From contig JAIESQ010000035.1 of the NCBI GenBank assembly GCA_019745975.1, forward strand, positions 1 to 64,000: a stretch of 64,000 bases of DNA, written 5' to 3'. Every line of letters begins with the position of its first letter. Position 1 is the stretch's first letter. Made by a program: the position numbers and the translations under genes. Below the pieces are notes generated by a model. That model did not search any database. It was not told the DNA's origin and saw nothing but the letters and a program-made list of their open reading frames with translations. Positions 19,766 to 30,509 of this stretch are shown here, piece after piece. Origin of the DNA: Pirellulales bacterium. GTDB taxonomy: Bacteria > Planctomycetota > Planctomycetia > Pirellulales > JAEUIK01.

Positions 19766-21193
19766 CTACAGCCCAAACTCTTTGATCTTGCGGTACAGGG
19801 TGCGCTCGCCGATGCCCAGCATGCGCGCTGCCTCTTCGCGGTTGCCCCCGGAGCACGCCAGGGTCTCGGCGATGAATAACCGCTCGACTGCGTCCAGCGG
19901 CTTGCCCACCAGCGAAGCCAGCGAGCCGGGGACCGCTGGCGCTGTTGGCTCGTGCCCGACGAGTTCGCTGGGAAGATCGTCGACATCGAGCACTTCGTCG
20001 TAATCGACAACCACCATGCTTTCGACGACGTTTCGCAGTTGCCGCACGTTGCCCGGCCAATCGGCCGCTAACAGTCGCCGCCGCGCCGCCGCCGACATGC
20101 TGCGAATCGCTTTGCCGTGTAGCGCCGAGAACTGCTTGCTGAAGTGCTCGATCAACAGCGGAATGTCTTGCTGCCTCTCTCTCAATGGTGGCAACTGGAT
20201 CGTGACCACTTTCAGGCGGTAATAAAGGTCGCGGCGAAAGGTACCTGCGGCGATCGCCCCTTCCAGGTCGCGATTCGTGGCCGACAGAATCCGTACGTTG
20301 ACCTTGATCGGCTCGTTCGAACCGACGCGGGTGATCTCGCCATTTTCTAATACCCGCAATAGCTTGATCTGCGTCGGCATCGGCATATCGCCGACTTCGT
20401 CGAGAAACAGTGTCCCGCCATGGGCGTATTCGAACTTGCCGACCCGATCCGCCGACGCATCGGTGAAGGCGCCACGCACGTGCCCGAACAGCTCGCTCTC
20501 CAGGATGTGCTCGCTCAAGGCGGCGCAATTGAGAGCCACGAAGGGCTTGTTCTTCCTCGGGCTGTTCTGATGGATGGCTTGGGCGACCAGTTCCTTGCCC
20601 GTTCCCGTCTCTCCTTGGATCAGCACGGCAGCGTTGCTGGGAGCGATCCGCTTTAGCCGGTCGATGACCTCGTTCATCTGTGGGCTCGACCCGATGACCC
20701 CCTCGAAGCCGAAGCGCTCGTCAAGCCGGCGATTGAGCTCCGCATTGGTGCGCCGCAGCCGCAAGCTTTCACAGGCCTTGTCGACCACGGCCCGCAGTTG
20801 TTTGAGGTCGAGTGGTTTTTCGAGGTAGTTGAAGGCCCCTTGATGCAAGGCGGTGACCGCCGAGGGGATCGACCCGTGCCCGGTGACGACGATGACTTCG
20901 GCATCGGGCTGAGCGTCCTTGGTGCGGCGCAAGATTTCCAGCCCGCCGAGGTCGCTCATCACCAGGTCGGTGATGACGATGTCGAACGCATCATCCTCGA
21001 TTAGCTGCGCGCCGGCGGTGCCGCTGGTGGCCACCGCGCAGGCATAGCCCGAACGTTCGAGACTCTCGGCGACCGCCTCGGCATGGGCTGCTTCGTTATC
21101 GACGATCAGCACCCGAACCGGCGGGCTGGTTTGGGCGGCCGTCAAGGGCTCACTGGTCCGATCTTGGGCCGCCGCGCGCGAGGTGGAAGTCAT
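19766..21193 (-). CDS. Sigma-54-dependent response regulator (NtrC family)
   Basis: Receiver domain ([19 protein letters not shown]...[18 protein letters not shown]), AAA+ [20 protein letters not shown]-terminal Fis-type HTH. Confidence 0.93.
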   Translation of the reverse strand: MTSTSRAAAQDRTSEPLTAAQTSPPVRVLIVDNEAAHAEAVAESLERSGYACAVATSGTAGAQLIEDDAFDIVITDLVMSDLGGLEILRRTKDAQPDAEVIVVTGHGSIPSAVTALHQGAFNYLEKPLDLKQLRAVVDKACESLRLRRTNAELNRRLDERFGFEGVIGSSPQMNEVIDRLKRIAPSNAAVLIQGETGTGKELVAQAIHQNSPRKNKPFVALNCAALSEHILESELFGHVRGAFTDASADRVGKFEYAHGGTLFLDEVGDMPMPTQIKLLRVLENGEITRVGSNEPIKVNVRILSATNRDLEGAIAAGTFRRDLYYRLKVVTIQLPPLRERQQDIPLLIEHFSKQFSALHGKAIRSMSAAARRRLLAADWPGNVRQLRNVVESMVVVDYDEVLDVDDLPSELVGHEPTAPAVPGSLASLVGKPLDAVERLFIAETLACSGGNREEAARMLGIGERTLYRKIKEFGL

Positions 21194-21302
21194 GTGGCGA
21201 TGATAGCGAACCGATGGACAAGCGACCAGCGGCGCGGCGAATGATCGAGCATTAGGTCGCATCGCGACGGGTATGATCTGCTGTGTCAGCGCTCGCTCGG
21301 CG

Positions 21303-21644
21303 TTACCCTTCGGCCTCTTCGATCGGCGTCGCGCCGGGCGGGGGCGTGCCACCACCGGCACGCACATAACGGGCGCGCATGCGGGCGTATTCTTCCGCGG
21401 TCGGCTCTTCGGCGGAATCGGCCACAAGCTCGCCGGTGACGGGAGTTTTCAGGGTCGATTCAGTTGAGGCGGCGTATTCGCGAAACAGCTTTTCGAGATA
21501 CGTGCGACACCAGCCGCAACCGGTGCCAGCGCCATAGCACTCGCTCAACTGCCCTGCGCGTCGCGGCCGCTCAATGCGAAGGTAGTTGAGCACTTTGCGC
21601 TTGCTGACGTGAAAGCAAAGACAAAGTTCGTCGTCGAGTTTCAT
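21303..21644 (-). CDS. BFD-like [2Fe-2S] protein
   Basis: [16 protein letters not shown] ... [17 protein letters not shown] cysteine pattern. Confidence 0.75.
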   Translation of the reverse strand: MKLDDELCLCFHVSKRKVLNYLRIERPRRAGQLSECYGAGTGCGWCRTYLEKLFREYAASTESTLKTPVTGELVADSAEEPTAEEYARMRARYVRAGGGTPPPGATPIEEAEG

Positions 21645-21814
21645 GCGAACATTTCCGCGGCAGGGCAGGCAACGGTCGCTCAGCGATGGTACTTAAATTG
21701 TAGCCGCTTGTTTGGTGGGCAAATTCGTACTAGCGTGAATAGTTTGCCCCAGTACGCCCAGAGTCGGCTGGGGACAACTGGTATCACGCGACATTAGCCA
21801 CCCGATCGACCGGT

Positions 21815-24715
21815 ATGAGCGATCCGTCCCACACGCCTGAAGCCGCCGGCGTCAGCAGCGCTGTCGCCGTGCCGAACGCCAATCCCGACGTCATCTGTAT
21901 CCGGGGCGCTCGAGTCCACAACCTGCAGAACATCAATCTCGATATTCCGCATCGTCAGTTGGTCGTGATCACTGGTCTGTCTGGTTCGGGAAAGAGCTCG
22001 CTGGCCTTTGATACGATCTTCGCCGAAGGGCAGCGCCAGTACATCGACAGCCTGTCGGTCTACTCACGTCAGTTCTTGCAGCAGCTCGAACGTCCCGACG
22101 TCGACGAGATCGAGGGCCTGCAACCGACGATCGCCATCGACCAGCGGCAAGGAGCCCGCAATCCGCGCAGCACCGTGGCCACGGTCACCGAAATCTACGA
22201 CTACCTGCGGTTGCTCTATGCGCGGCTGGGCGAGGCCACCTGCTACCAATGCGGCGCTCCGATCCGCCAGCAATCGCCCGACCAGATTCTCGAGGAACTT
22301 CAGCAGCTTCCCGAGAAAACCCGAGCAATGATCATGGCCCCCTTCGTCCGCGGCCGCAAAGGACAGCATCGCGAAGTGTTCGAGGCGATCCGCAAGGCGG
22401 GCTTCGTGCGGACCCGCGTCGACGGCGACGTTTACGATATCGACGTCGTGCCCGAACTGGTCCGTCAGCGCAATCACACGATCGAAGCCGTGGTCGATCG
22501 CGTAGTGGTCCGGCCCGGGCTCGAATCGCGCATTGCCGAATCGTTGCACCTGGCGCTCAAGCATGGCGAAGGGGTGGCAGTCGTCGCCTGGCTGCCCGCC
22601 GACGAAACCGCAAAGGGCGCGGGAGCACAATCGGGCGTCTGGCAGGAGAAGCTCTTCAGCACGGAAGCGGCCTGCCCCGATTGCAAAATCAGCTTCGCGC
22701 AGCTCGAACCGCGCTCGTTCAGCTTCAACAGTCCGTACGGCGCTTGTCCCACGTGCGAAGGGTTGGGCTACCGCGTCGAATTCGACCCCGAGTTAGTATT
22801 GGCCGAATCGCAAAGCCTGGAAAGCGGAGCGATTTTGCCCTGGCGCAATGGCGCGGGCAAACTCGCCCGCCAACACAAACAGCTCGTGGCCGATTTTGCG
22901 GCCGAGCAGGAGATCGCGTCCGACGCTCCGCTCGCCAATTGGAAAATCAAGCATCGTGAACTGCTCTGGAACGGCGACGGACGGGAGTTTCTCGGGTTGG
23001 GCACGTTGCTCCAGCAGGAATATGTCACCGCGACCGACGCCCACGAACGTGAGCGACTCGAACGCTTCCGCGGCCAGGTGCGCTGTGCCGACTGTGGCGG
23101 CGCTCGGCTGCGGCCCGAAGCCTGCAGCGTGCGCGTCGCCGGCCGGGCGATTCACGAAGTTGTCGCTTTGTCGGTCGAAGAGGCCCGTGGATTCTTCGCG
23201 GGCCTGCACTTTGCACGGACAGCGGCGCTTGTGGGCGACCCGCTGTTAACGGAGATCCGCCGACGGCTCGATTTTCTCTATCGAGTTGGACTCGCCTACC
23301 TGACGCTTGAGCGCGCGGCTGACACGCTCAGCGGCGGCGAGAGCCAACGCATTCGGCTCACCAGCGGGCTGAGCTCCGGGTTGGTCGATGTCTGCTATGT
23401 GCTCGACGAACCCTCAATCGGACTGCACCAGCGCGACAACCAGCGTTTGATCGCCGCGGTCCGCGAACTCGTCGAGCAGGGCAACAGCGCCGTGGTCGTC
23501 GAGCACGACGAGTCGATGATGCGGGTCGCCGATCGCTTAATCGACCTGGGTCCCGGAGCGGGGCGTCACGGTGGACGCGTCGTCGCCGAGGGTACGCCCG
23601 ACGAGGTCGCCAGCCGCGGCGACTCGCTGACGGGGCGCTATCTCAGTGGGCTTGCGCGGATCGAAGTGCCGGACGCCCGCCGCGCCACCTCGGTCAAACG
23701 CTCGATCGTTCTTGAAGGGGTAACGACGAATAATCTGAAGCAGGTCGACGCACGCTTCCCGCTGGGGGCTCTGGTGTGCGTGACGGGTGTGAGTGGCTCG
23801 GGCAAGAGCTCGCTGATCAATGAAACGCTCGGTCCAGCACTCATGCGTCGCCTGGGTCAAGCCGCGCCCAAGCCCGGACCGCACGCCAGCCTGCGCGGCG
23901 CCAGCCAAATTGAGAAATTGATCGAGGTCGATCAAAGTCCAATCGGTCGCGGCCCGCGCAGCAACCTGGCGACGTACAGCGGCGTGTGGGACGAACTGCG
24001 CAAGGTGTTTGCCGGCACGCGCGAAGCCAAGCTGCGCGGCTACCGCGTCGGCCGCTTCAGCTTCAATGTCGCGGGCGGGCGCTGCGAGCAGTGCGAAGGA
24101 CAAGGGCTCAAGCGCATCGAGATGAACTTCCTGCCCGATATATACGTCCCATGCCCAGTGTGCGGTGGTGATCGTTTTAATCGGCAAACGCTCGAGGTGC
24201 GCTACCGCGGCTTGAATGTCGCTGACGTGCTAAAGCTGTCGGTCGACGAGGCCCTCGAGTTCTTCGCTAACTTCCCGGCCATCGTGCGCTTGCTGGCGTC
24301 GTTTGCCGACGTCGGCTTGGGCTACCTTACCTTGGGGCAAGCATCAACATCGCTATCAGGAGGCGAAGCACAGCGCATCAAGCTGGCCACGGAATTGGCC
24401 CGACCGAGCACAAACCGCACGCTCTACCTGCTCGATGAACCGACCACCGGGTTGCACTTCCAAGACATCAAGCGACTGCTGGCAGTGCTCGGCCGGTTGG
24501 TCGACGCCGGGGGCACGGTGATCGTCATCGAACACAATCTTGATGTCATCAAGTGCGCCGATTGGGTCATCGATCTTGGGCCAGAAGGTGGCGCGCAAGG
24601 TGGATACGTCTTGGCTGCGGGCGCGCCGGAACAAGTCGCCGCGACCGGGGGCAACGAAACCGGCCGATTTCTCGTCCCCATGCTGCCAGCCAGCGCGCGC
24701 ACGCCACGAGGCTGA
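21815..24715 (+). CDS. uvrA: Excinuclease ABC subunit A
   Basis: ITGLSGSGKSSLAFDTIFAEGQRQYIDSLSVYSRQFL, zinc-finger cysteines, two ABC signatures (LSGGESQRI, LSGGEAQRI). Confidence 0.98.
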   Translation: MSDPSHTPEAAGVSSAVAVPNANPDVICIRGARVHNLQNINLDIPHRQLVVITGLSGSGKSSLAFDTIFAEGQRQYIDSLSVYSRQFLQQLERPDVDEIEGLQPTIAIDQRQGARNPRSTVATVTEIYDYLRLLYARLGEATCYQCGAPIRQQSPDQILEELQQLPEKTRAMIMAPFVRGRKGQHREVFEAIRKAGFVRTRVDGDVYDIDVVPELVRQRNHTIEAVVDRVVVRPGLESRIAESLHLALKHGEGVAVVAWLPADETAKGAGAQSGVWQEKLFSTEAACPDCKISFAQLEPRSFSFNSPYGACPTCEGLGYRVEFDPELVLAESQSLESGAILPWRNGAGKLARQHKQLVADFAAEQEIASDAPLANWKIKHRELLWNGDGREFLGLGTLLQQEYVTATDAHERERLERFRGQVRCADCGGARLRPEACSVRVAGRAIHEVVALSVEEARGFFAGLHFARTAALVGDPLLTEIRRRLDFLYRVGLAYLTLERAADTLSGGESQRIRLTSGLSSGLVDVCYVLDEPSIGLHQRDNQRLIAAVRELVEQGNSAVVVEHDESMMRVADRLIDLGPGAGRHGGRVVAEGTPDEVASRGDSLTGRYLSGLARIEVPDARRATSVKRSIVLEGVTTNNLKQVDARFPLGALVCVTGVSGSGKSSLINETLGPALMRRLGQAAPKPGPHASLRGASQIEKLIEVDQSPIGRGPRSNLATYSGVWDELRKVFAGTREAKLRGYRVGRFSFNVAGGRCEQCEGQGLKRIEMNFLPDIYVPCPVCGGDRFNRQTLEVRYRGLNVADVLKLSVDEALEFFANFPAIVRLLASFADVGLGYLTLGQASTSLSGGEAQRIKLATELARPSTNRTLYLLDEPTTGLHFQDIKRLLAVLGRLVDAGGTVIVIEHNLDVIKCADWVIDLGPEGGAQGGYVLAAGAPEQVAATGGNETGRFLVPMLPASARTPRG

Positions 24716-25042
24716 ACGGCGCGCAGGCCCAACGATTTTGCGGGTTGGTTGAAGTTTGCGGGTGGGGCAGTCCGATATAGGCGTAGCCGGTAAGAGTGCG
24801 CCCAAGGTTTGGGCGTCGGCAGTTTGGCTTTGCGGCGAAAGCAAACAGAGGCTGGTCATTGCTCACGTCTTTATCTTCCAAGGACTTACGACGACGTAGC
24901 TGCTGCGCCGGACTTTACGGCGCACGAATTGTGGTCAACGATCGGCTTAAAGCATTTCAGACAAACAGGTAAGGAGTTTTCTTGGACGTCGTGGTCTTAT
25001 TACGACAGCGTGTCGTAACCTGGGTCAATGGTGGGAATCCTG

Positions 25043-25071
25043 TTGACTCTAGTGCTTGTGGCACCTACACT
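25043..25071 (+). promoter_or_regulatory. Candidate sigma70 promoter upstream of the HU gene (TTGACT-N17-TACACT)
   Basis: -35 at 25043-25048, -10 at 25066-25071, 17-bp spacer. Confidence 0.5.
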
Positions 25072-25156
25072 TGGAGCGCTAGCAGCGTTGGCGTGCGGGG
25101 CCCCTTGCTCGCCCCCCCGTGCGGCATCGACGAGCCGTTCCAAGGAGACCTGAGTC

Positions 25157-25534
25157 GTGACCAAGAAAGAAATCGTCAAGACCATCTCAGACGAGATCGG
25201 CCTCACCCAACTCAAGACCAAAGAGATCGTGCAGAAGACGTTCGACGCGATCGTCGAAACGTTGGTCGAGGAGCGGCGAATCGAACTACGCAACTTCGGT
25301 GTCTTCGAGGTGAAGAAGCGGGCGGCCCGCAAAGCGCGCAACCCCCGTACTGGCACCAAGGTATTTGTGCCCGAGAAGTTCGTGGTGACGTTCAAGCCAG
25401 GCAAGGAAATGGAAGAGCGCGTGCGGCAGTTGGAAGAGGCGGAAGCAGCCAAGGCGGCCCAGCGTGCTTCGGCCGGCGAGGCGGCGATCGGCAGCTCGCA
25501 ACCTGCCGAAACTGCTGGCACGCCCACGTCGTAA
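25157..25534 (+). CDS. HU/IHF family DNA-binding protein
   Basis: [85 protein letters not shown]; Ala-rich tail. Confidence 0.95.
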   Translation: MTKKEIVKTISDEIGLTQLKTKEIVQKTFDAIVETLVEERRIELRNFGVFEVKKRAARKARNPRTGTKVFVPEKFVVTFKPGKEMEERVRQLEEAEAAKAAQRASAGEAAIGSSQPAETAGTPTS

Positions 25535-25692
25535 GTCGATTACTCACAATGGAGTTGCTCGCTGGCGGCAGGCCGAGCGAGCGACGCAGGCGACCCGTCC
25601 GCTTCTGGACGAGGGTGCTCGAGTTTCGCAGTCGGAGCTAGTGGCGATACGCGCCGGCACAGCGTCGGCTGCGACTCATGGAGGAGTGGCAA

Positions 25693-25911
25693 ATGCGTCG
25701 GTTGCTCTTGGCCCTTACCGCGACCCTCTGTTTGGCCTCGGCGGTCGGCTGCATAATCCCGGCATACTCCGCGGTGCCGGCGCGCCGTAACCAGCAATTG
25801 ATCTTTACGTCAGAAAACCTGCGACTCTTCCTCGACGACTGGGAGCGGTTCTGGCTGCTGAACATGCCTTCGCACCAGACGCCTTATCGAACACATGGCG
25901 GGATCATCTAG
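25693..25911 (+). CDS. Small secreted protein/possible lipoprotein, overlapping pyrD
   Basis: [20 protein letters not shown] signal region; ...[42 protein letters not shown]; ends 17 nt inside pyrD. Confidence 0.6.
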   Translation: MRRLLLALTATLCLASAVGCIIPAYSAVPARRNQQLIFTSENLRLFLDDWERFWLLNMPSHQTPYRTHGGII

Positions 25912-26830
25912 CCGGTCTACGATCGAGTTGGACGTGCAACTTGGTCGACTGCGCTTGAAGAATCCGATCCTGGTCGCCTCGGGCACTTTCGGCTATGCCC
26001 GCGAGATGGCGGGGCTCGTCGACTTATCGCGCTTGGGCGGCATCTTGCCCAAGACAATTACTCTGGCACCCCGCCCGGGTAACGCCCCCTGGCGCACCGT
26101 CGAAACCCCCGCCGGATTGCTTAACTCCATCGGCCTGGACAACGACGGCGTTGAAGCTTTCATCACTGGGCACTTGCCCTACCTGGCGTCGCTGGGCACC
26201 GCGATCATCGTCAGCCTGGCTGGTCGCACCTACGAAGAGTTCGTCGAGATCGCGGCGCGGCTGGACGGACAACTTGGGATCGCGGCCCTGGAGCTGAATA
26301 TCTCCTGCCCAAACGTCTCTTGCGGCGTCGATTTTGGGATCGACCCGGCGATGTGTGCATGCGTAGTCGCTGGGTGTCGAGCCGCTTGTCGCTTGCCGAT
26401 CCTCGCCAAATTGACCCCGAATGTGACTGACATTGCCGTGATCGCTCGCGCCGCGGCCGACGCGGGGGCCGACGCGCTATCCGTAATCAATACCGTGCAG
26501 GGGATGGCGATCGATTGGCGGCGCCGCCGACCGCTCTTGGGAGGCATTCTGGGAGGCCTGAGCGGCCCAGCGATCAAACCGATTGCATTGCGCTGCGTCT
26601 ATCAGGTCGCACGAGCGGTCAGCGTGCCGGTGATCGGCATCGGCGGCATTAGCACGATCGACGATGTGATGGAGTTTTTCGTCGCCGGCGCATCGGCAGT
26701 GCAGATCGGCACGGCGAACTTCTACAATCCGACGGTCTCGACGCGGCTGCTCGACGCACTGCCGGCCGCTTTGGCCGAGGCCGGCGTCTCGAGCATTCGC
26801 GAGTTAGTCGGCACGTTGAAAACCGAGTGA
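25895..26830 (+). CDS. pyrD: Dihydroorotate dehydrogenase
   Basis: [74 protein letters not shown]. Confidence 0.93.
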   Translation: MAGSSSRSTIELDVQLGRLRLKNPILVASGTFGYAREMAGLVDLSRLGGILPKTITLAPRPGNAPWRTVETPAGLLNSIGLDNDGVEAFITGHLPYLASLGTAIIVSLAGRTYEEFVEIAARLDGQLGIAALELNISCPNVSCGVDFGIDPAMCACVVAGCRAACRLPILAKLTPNVTDIAVIARAAADAGADALSVINTVQGMAIDWRRRRPLLGGILGGLSGPAIKPIALRCVYQVARAVSVPVIGIGGISTIDDVMEFFVAGASAVQIGTANFYNPTVSTRLLDALPAALAEAGVSSIRELVGTLKTE

Positions 26831-26845
26831 TGTCGAGTCATCAAT

Positions 26846-27817
26846 ATGCGAGTACTTTCCGGCATTCAGCCGACCGGCCGCTTCCACTGGGGCAATTACT
26901 TCGGCGCCATCCGCCAGTACATCGACTTGCAGACCGAGGACGAAGCGTATTACTTCATCGCCAACCTCCACGCCTTGACCACCGTGCGCGATCCCGAGCA
27001 GTTGCGGCAACTGACGCTCGACGCGGCGCTCGACTTATTGGCGCTCGGGCTCAATCCCGAACATGCCGTGTTGTTTGTGCAGTCAGACGTGCCCGAGGTC
27101 AGCGAGCTCTGCTGGCTGCTGATGACCGGGGCGCCGATGGGCTTACTCGAGCGTTGCCACGCCTACAAGGATAAGAAGGCCAAAGGGCTCGTGGCCGACG
27201 CTGGGTTGTTCACTTACCCCGTGTTGATGGCCGCCGACATCCTTGCCTACGACGCCGACATCGTGCCCGTCGGCGAGGACCAGGTGCAGCACATCGAGGT
27301 CTGCCGCGACCTGGCCGGCAGCTTCAACCATCACTTCGGCGAGACTTTCGTGTTGCCCAAACCGAAACTCTTGGACGGTTCGGCCAAAGTGCCGGGCACC
27401 GACGGCGAAAAAATGTCGAAGAGCTATAGCAACACGATCGAGCTGTTCGAAGAGCCGAAGGAAGCCCGTAAGAAAATCATGCGAATCACAACCGACTCGC
27501 GCCCCATGGAACAGCCGAAGGAGCCCGACGGAGACCATCTCTATCAACTGCTGTCGCTGTTTGCCGACGAGGCGCAGCGCCGCGAAGTCGCAGCGCTCTA
27601 TCGCCGCGGCGGCTTCGGCTACGGCGAAATCAAGAAGGCACTCGCCGAGTTGGCCGAGAAGTATTTCGCCGAAGCGCGGGCACGGCGGGCGGAACTGGCG
27701 GCCAGTCCCGAGACCGTGAGCGAAATCCTGGGCGATGGCGCGGCGCGAGCCCGGCGCAAGGCGGGTACCGTGCTGCGCCGCGCGCAAGAAGCCTGCGGCG
27801 TGAAACCACGCGGGTGA
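26846..27817 (+). CDS. trpS: Tryptophanyl-tRNA synthetase
   Basis: [29 protein letters not shown]. Confidence 0.97.
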   Translation: MRVLSGIQPTGRFHWGNYFGAIRQYIDLQTEDEAYYFIANLHALTTVRDPEQLRQLTLDAALDLLALGLNPEHAVLFVQSDVPEVSELCWLLMTGAPMGLLERCHAYKDKKAKGLVADAGLFTYPVLMAADILAYDADIVPVGEDQVQHIEVCRDLAGSFNHHFGETFVLPKPKLLDGSAKVPGTDGEKMSKSYSNTIELFEEPKEARKKIMRITTDSRPMEQPKEPDGDHLYQLLSLFADEAQRREVAALYRRGGFGYGEIKKALAELAEKYFAEARARRAELAASPETVSEILGDGAARARRKAGTVLRRAQEACGVKPRG

Positions 27818-27896
27818 TCGAATGACGTCAGGTGAGCGGCGCATCGCGCGCGGAGTCATGGAGGCTCGGTCGTTCCGTTGACTTCGGAGGTCGCCT

Positions 27897-28469
27897 TTGT
27901 CTACACAGCGCCGTTGGCAAGCCTTCGGATTTTGGTTGCCGCCGGCACTCGGGCATGCGCTCGTGGTCGCCTGGGCGTCACTGCGCGTCGAGCCCTACTT
28001 CGCGCCTTGGCTGGTCTTTCCCCTGCTCATTGGCGCCGCGATCGGCGCTGGGCTCGCTTGGCTGGCGCGATTCCGTCAACTGGCTGATCTCAAGCTGCTG
28101 GTCGCTGGCACGCTGGCCGCAGGGATGGTGTGCGTCGCGATGCAGCATTGGTTTGCCTATCGTCAAGCGATCCAGCGGTATCACCAACGCGAAGCCGCGT
28201 TGCTCGAGAAGGCGCCGCTGGCCGGCGCGGGGGCGTTGGCCCTGGCGGGCGAGCGCCCGCCAACGAGCGTGTACGACTTTTTGCGCGGGGATGCCCAGCG
28301 CGGTCGCGTCCTCATCGCCGGCTGGCAGGCGACCGGCGTTGCCTGTTGGCTCTCGTGGTTTCTCGACGCTATGTTGGTCGTAGCGACTGCGTTGGCGATG
28401 GTTTTCCTCTGGCGGCCACGGCTGGCGCGGTCGTCCGCTCTTGATCAAGCCATCGTTCCAGCGCCCTAG
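27897..28469 (+). CDS. Hypothetical membrane protein
   Basis: Multiple hydrophobic helices; lies between trpS and acpS. Confidence 0.6.
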   Translation: MSTQRRWQAFGFWLPPALGHALVVAWASLRVEPYFAPWLVFPLLIGAAIGAGLAWLARFRQLADLKLLVAGTLAAGMVCVAMQHWFAYRQAIQRYHQREAALLEKAPLAGAGALALAGERPPTSVYDFLRGDAQRGRVLIAGWQATGVACWLSWFLDAMLVVATALAMVFLWRPRLARSSALDQAIVPAP

Positions 28470-28514
28470 TAACGGCCTGAAAGCAACCTTCCGTTCGTTG
28501 AGTTTGTCGTCTTC

Positions 28515-28916
28515 ATGCGCACGATCGGCATTGGCACCGACATCATCGAAACGCTGCGCATCGCGCAGATGATCGAACGGCACGGCGAGCTCTTCATCAA
28601 TCGCGTCTACACGCCGGACGAAATCGAGTACTGCCAGAGCCGCAAGGAATCGACGCAACATTTCGCGGGGCGCTGGGCCGCCAAAGAGGCCATTCTCAAG
28701 TCGCTGGGGACCGGCTGGGTCAAAGGGATCAGTTGGCGCGATGTCGAAGTGCGCAACTCCGGCGGCGGACAACCCATCGTGCACCTGCACGGCGGCGCAC
28801 TGGAGGCCAGCGACAAGCTCGGCATCACGCGGATGCTGGTGAGCATTTCGCACTGCCGCAGCCACGCGATTGCCTTCGCCCAGGCGGTGGCCGACGACGC
28901 GATCCTTCCCGAGTGA
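28515..28916 (+). CDS. acpS: Holo-[acyl-carrier-protein] synthase
   Basis: IGIGTDIIE, HFAGRWAAKEAILKSLGTGW, VSISHCRSHAIA. Confidence 0.95.
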   Translation: MRTIGIGTDIIETLRIAQMIERHGELFINRVYTPDEIEYCQSRKESTQHFAGRWAAKEAILKSLGTGWVKGISWRDVEVRNSGGGQPIVHLHGGALEASDKLGITRMLVSISHCRSHAIAFAQAVADDAILPE

Positions 28917-29182
28917 ATTCAAACTCGTGTTCTGGCGCGCCACATTGGTGTGACAGCGCCACGCCGGCGCGAATCGAACGGCGCGAGCTTCGATTCGGGC
29001 GCAACTGACAAGTGGCCAATCCTTTATGAAGTCGTCTCGTCGCCGAGCCCGCCACGAGATCCCTGCGAATCGTGACGTGCCGCGGTTCTGTGAATCGTCG
29101 CGCACCAATAGTCAGGTAACGACTCACGCGAGCCAGCCCTCGCTGTGGCAACGACTTACTTCCCCAGTTGGCAGCACGATAG

Positions 29183-29611
<429 letters not shown>

Positions 29612-29667
29612 CTTCAGGCGGCGGCTTAACCGTGGCGGCGCGGAACCGACGGGCCACTTGCGAAAAG

Positions 29668-29851
29668 CTAGCCCGCATTTCTCACCAACTTCGTCGCGAG
29701 CGGAGTTAAGTGCTTGGATGGCAAGAAGCAGGGTGTGGATCGACCGGAAGCGTATTGGCTCATACGTTGAGGATCGAGACGCACCCGGCGACGCCGCCAT
29801 CCAAGGACTTGGGCTCCGCGTAGCAGATGGCTGGTGAGAAATGCGGGCTAG
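29668..29851. mobile_element. 184-bp MITE-like element, copy 1, perfect 20-bp TIRs
   Basis: CTAGCCCGCATTTCTCACCA ... TGGTGAGAAATGCGGGCTAG; near-identical copy at 56965-57148. Confidence 0.85.
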
Positions 29852-29994
29852 AACTATTGAAACAGCGCACCGGCCGCGGCGGCGAGAGGGCTTCCGCGGC
29901 CGGATTGTTCTATTGCGCCCGCCGTCGAACGGTCCGCGGCGATCGCCTTTCGAGTTTGACGAGTCGTGCGGGCACGCCGGCGAGCGCGGGCAAA

Positions 29995-30228
29995 TCAATA
30001 AAACCCGTAGCCGACGCCAAACCCGGGCCCATAGCCCGGCCCAACATTCAACGGAGCGTAGTAGCCCGATCTTGTGAAATAATACGGACCGAAGCCGCGA
30101 GCGCCTTGCACATAGCCGCGGCAGCCGCTCTTGCAGCCTGAGCAGCTCGTGCCGTGTGCGTCGGCCGTGCTCGGCGCGGCGAGCCATGCGGCAGCGAACA
30201 TCGTCAAGGCGAGCGCCAGGCGTTTCAT
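29995..30228 (-). CDS. Small secreted Gly/Tyr-rich protein
   Basis: MKRLALALTMFAAAWLAAPSTADAHG signal peptide; GYYAPLNVGPGYGPGFGVGYGFY; AGGAG-like RBS just upstream. Confidence 0.55.
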   Translation of the reverse strand: MKRLALALTMFAAAWLAAPSTADAHGTSCSGCKSGCRGYVQGARGFGPYYFTRSGYYAPLNVGPGYGPGFGVGYGFY

Positions 30229-30509
30229 CTTCGATCTCCTTGAAGCGATGTTGGCAGATCGCGCTGATCCGCAGCAGGATGGCGCGCGAACGGACGTCCA
30301 CGATCCGGTCTCTGAATTCATCGTGCCAAGCGCCCATTCGGGCTGACAAATCGATCCCGCAAGCGAACGTTCGGCACAGTTGGCGCCAACCGTAGAAACG
30401 GTCGGCTTTGCCAATCAGGGCCAAATACTTGGCGCGGCAAGTACTCGCCGATATCGCGCTGCTAGCACGTGCGCTTGTCGGCCCCACCAACCGGCAGAGC
30501 TTCGCGCCG

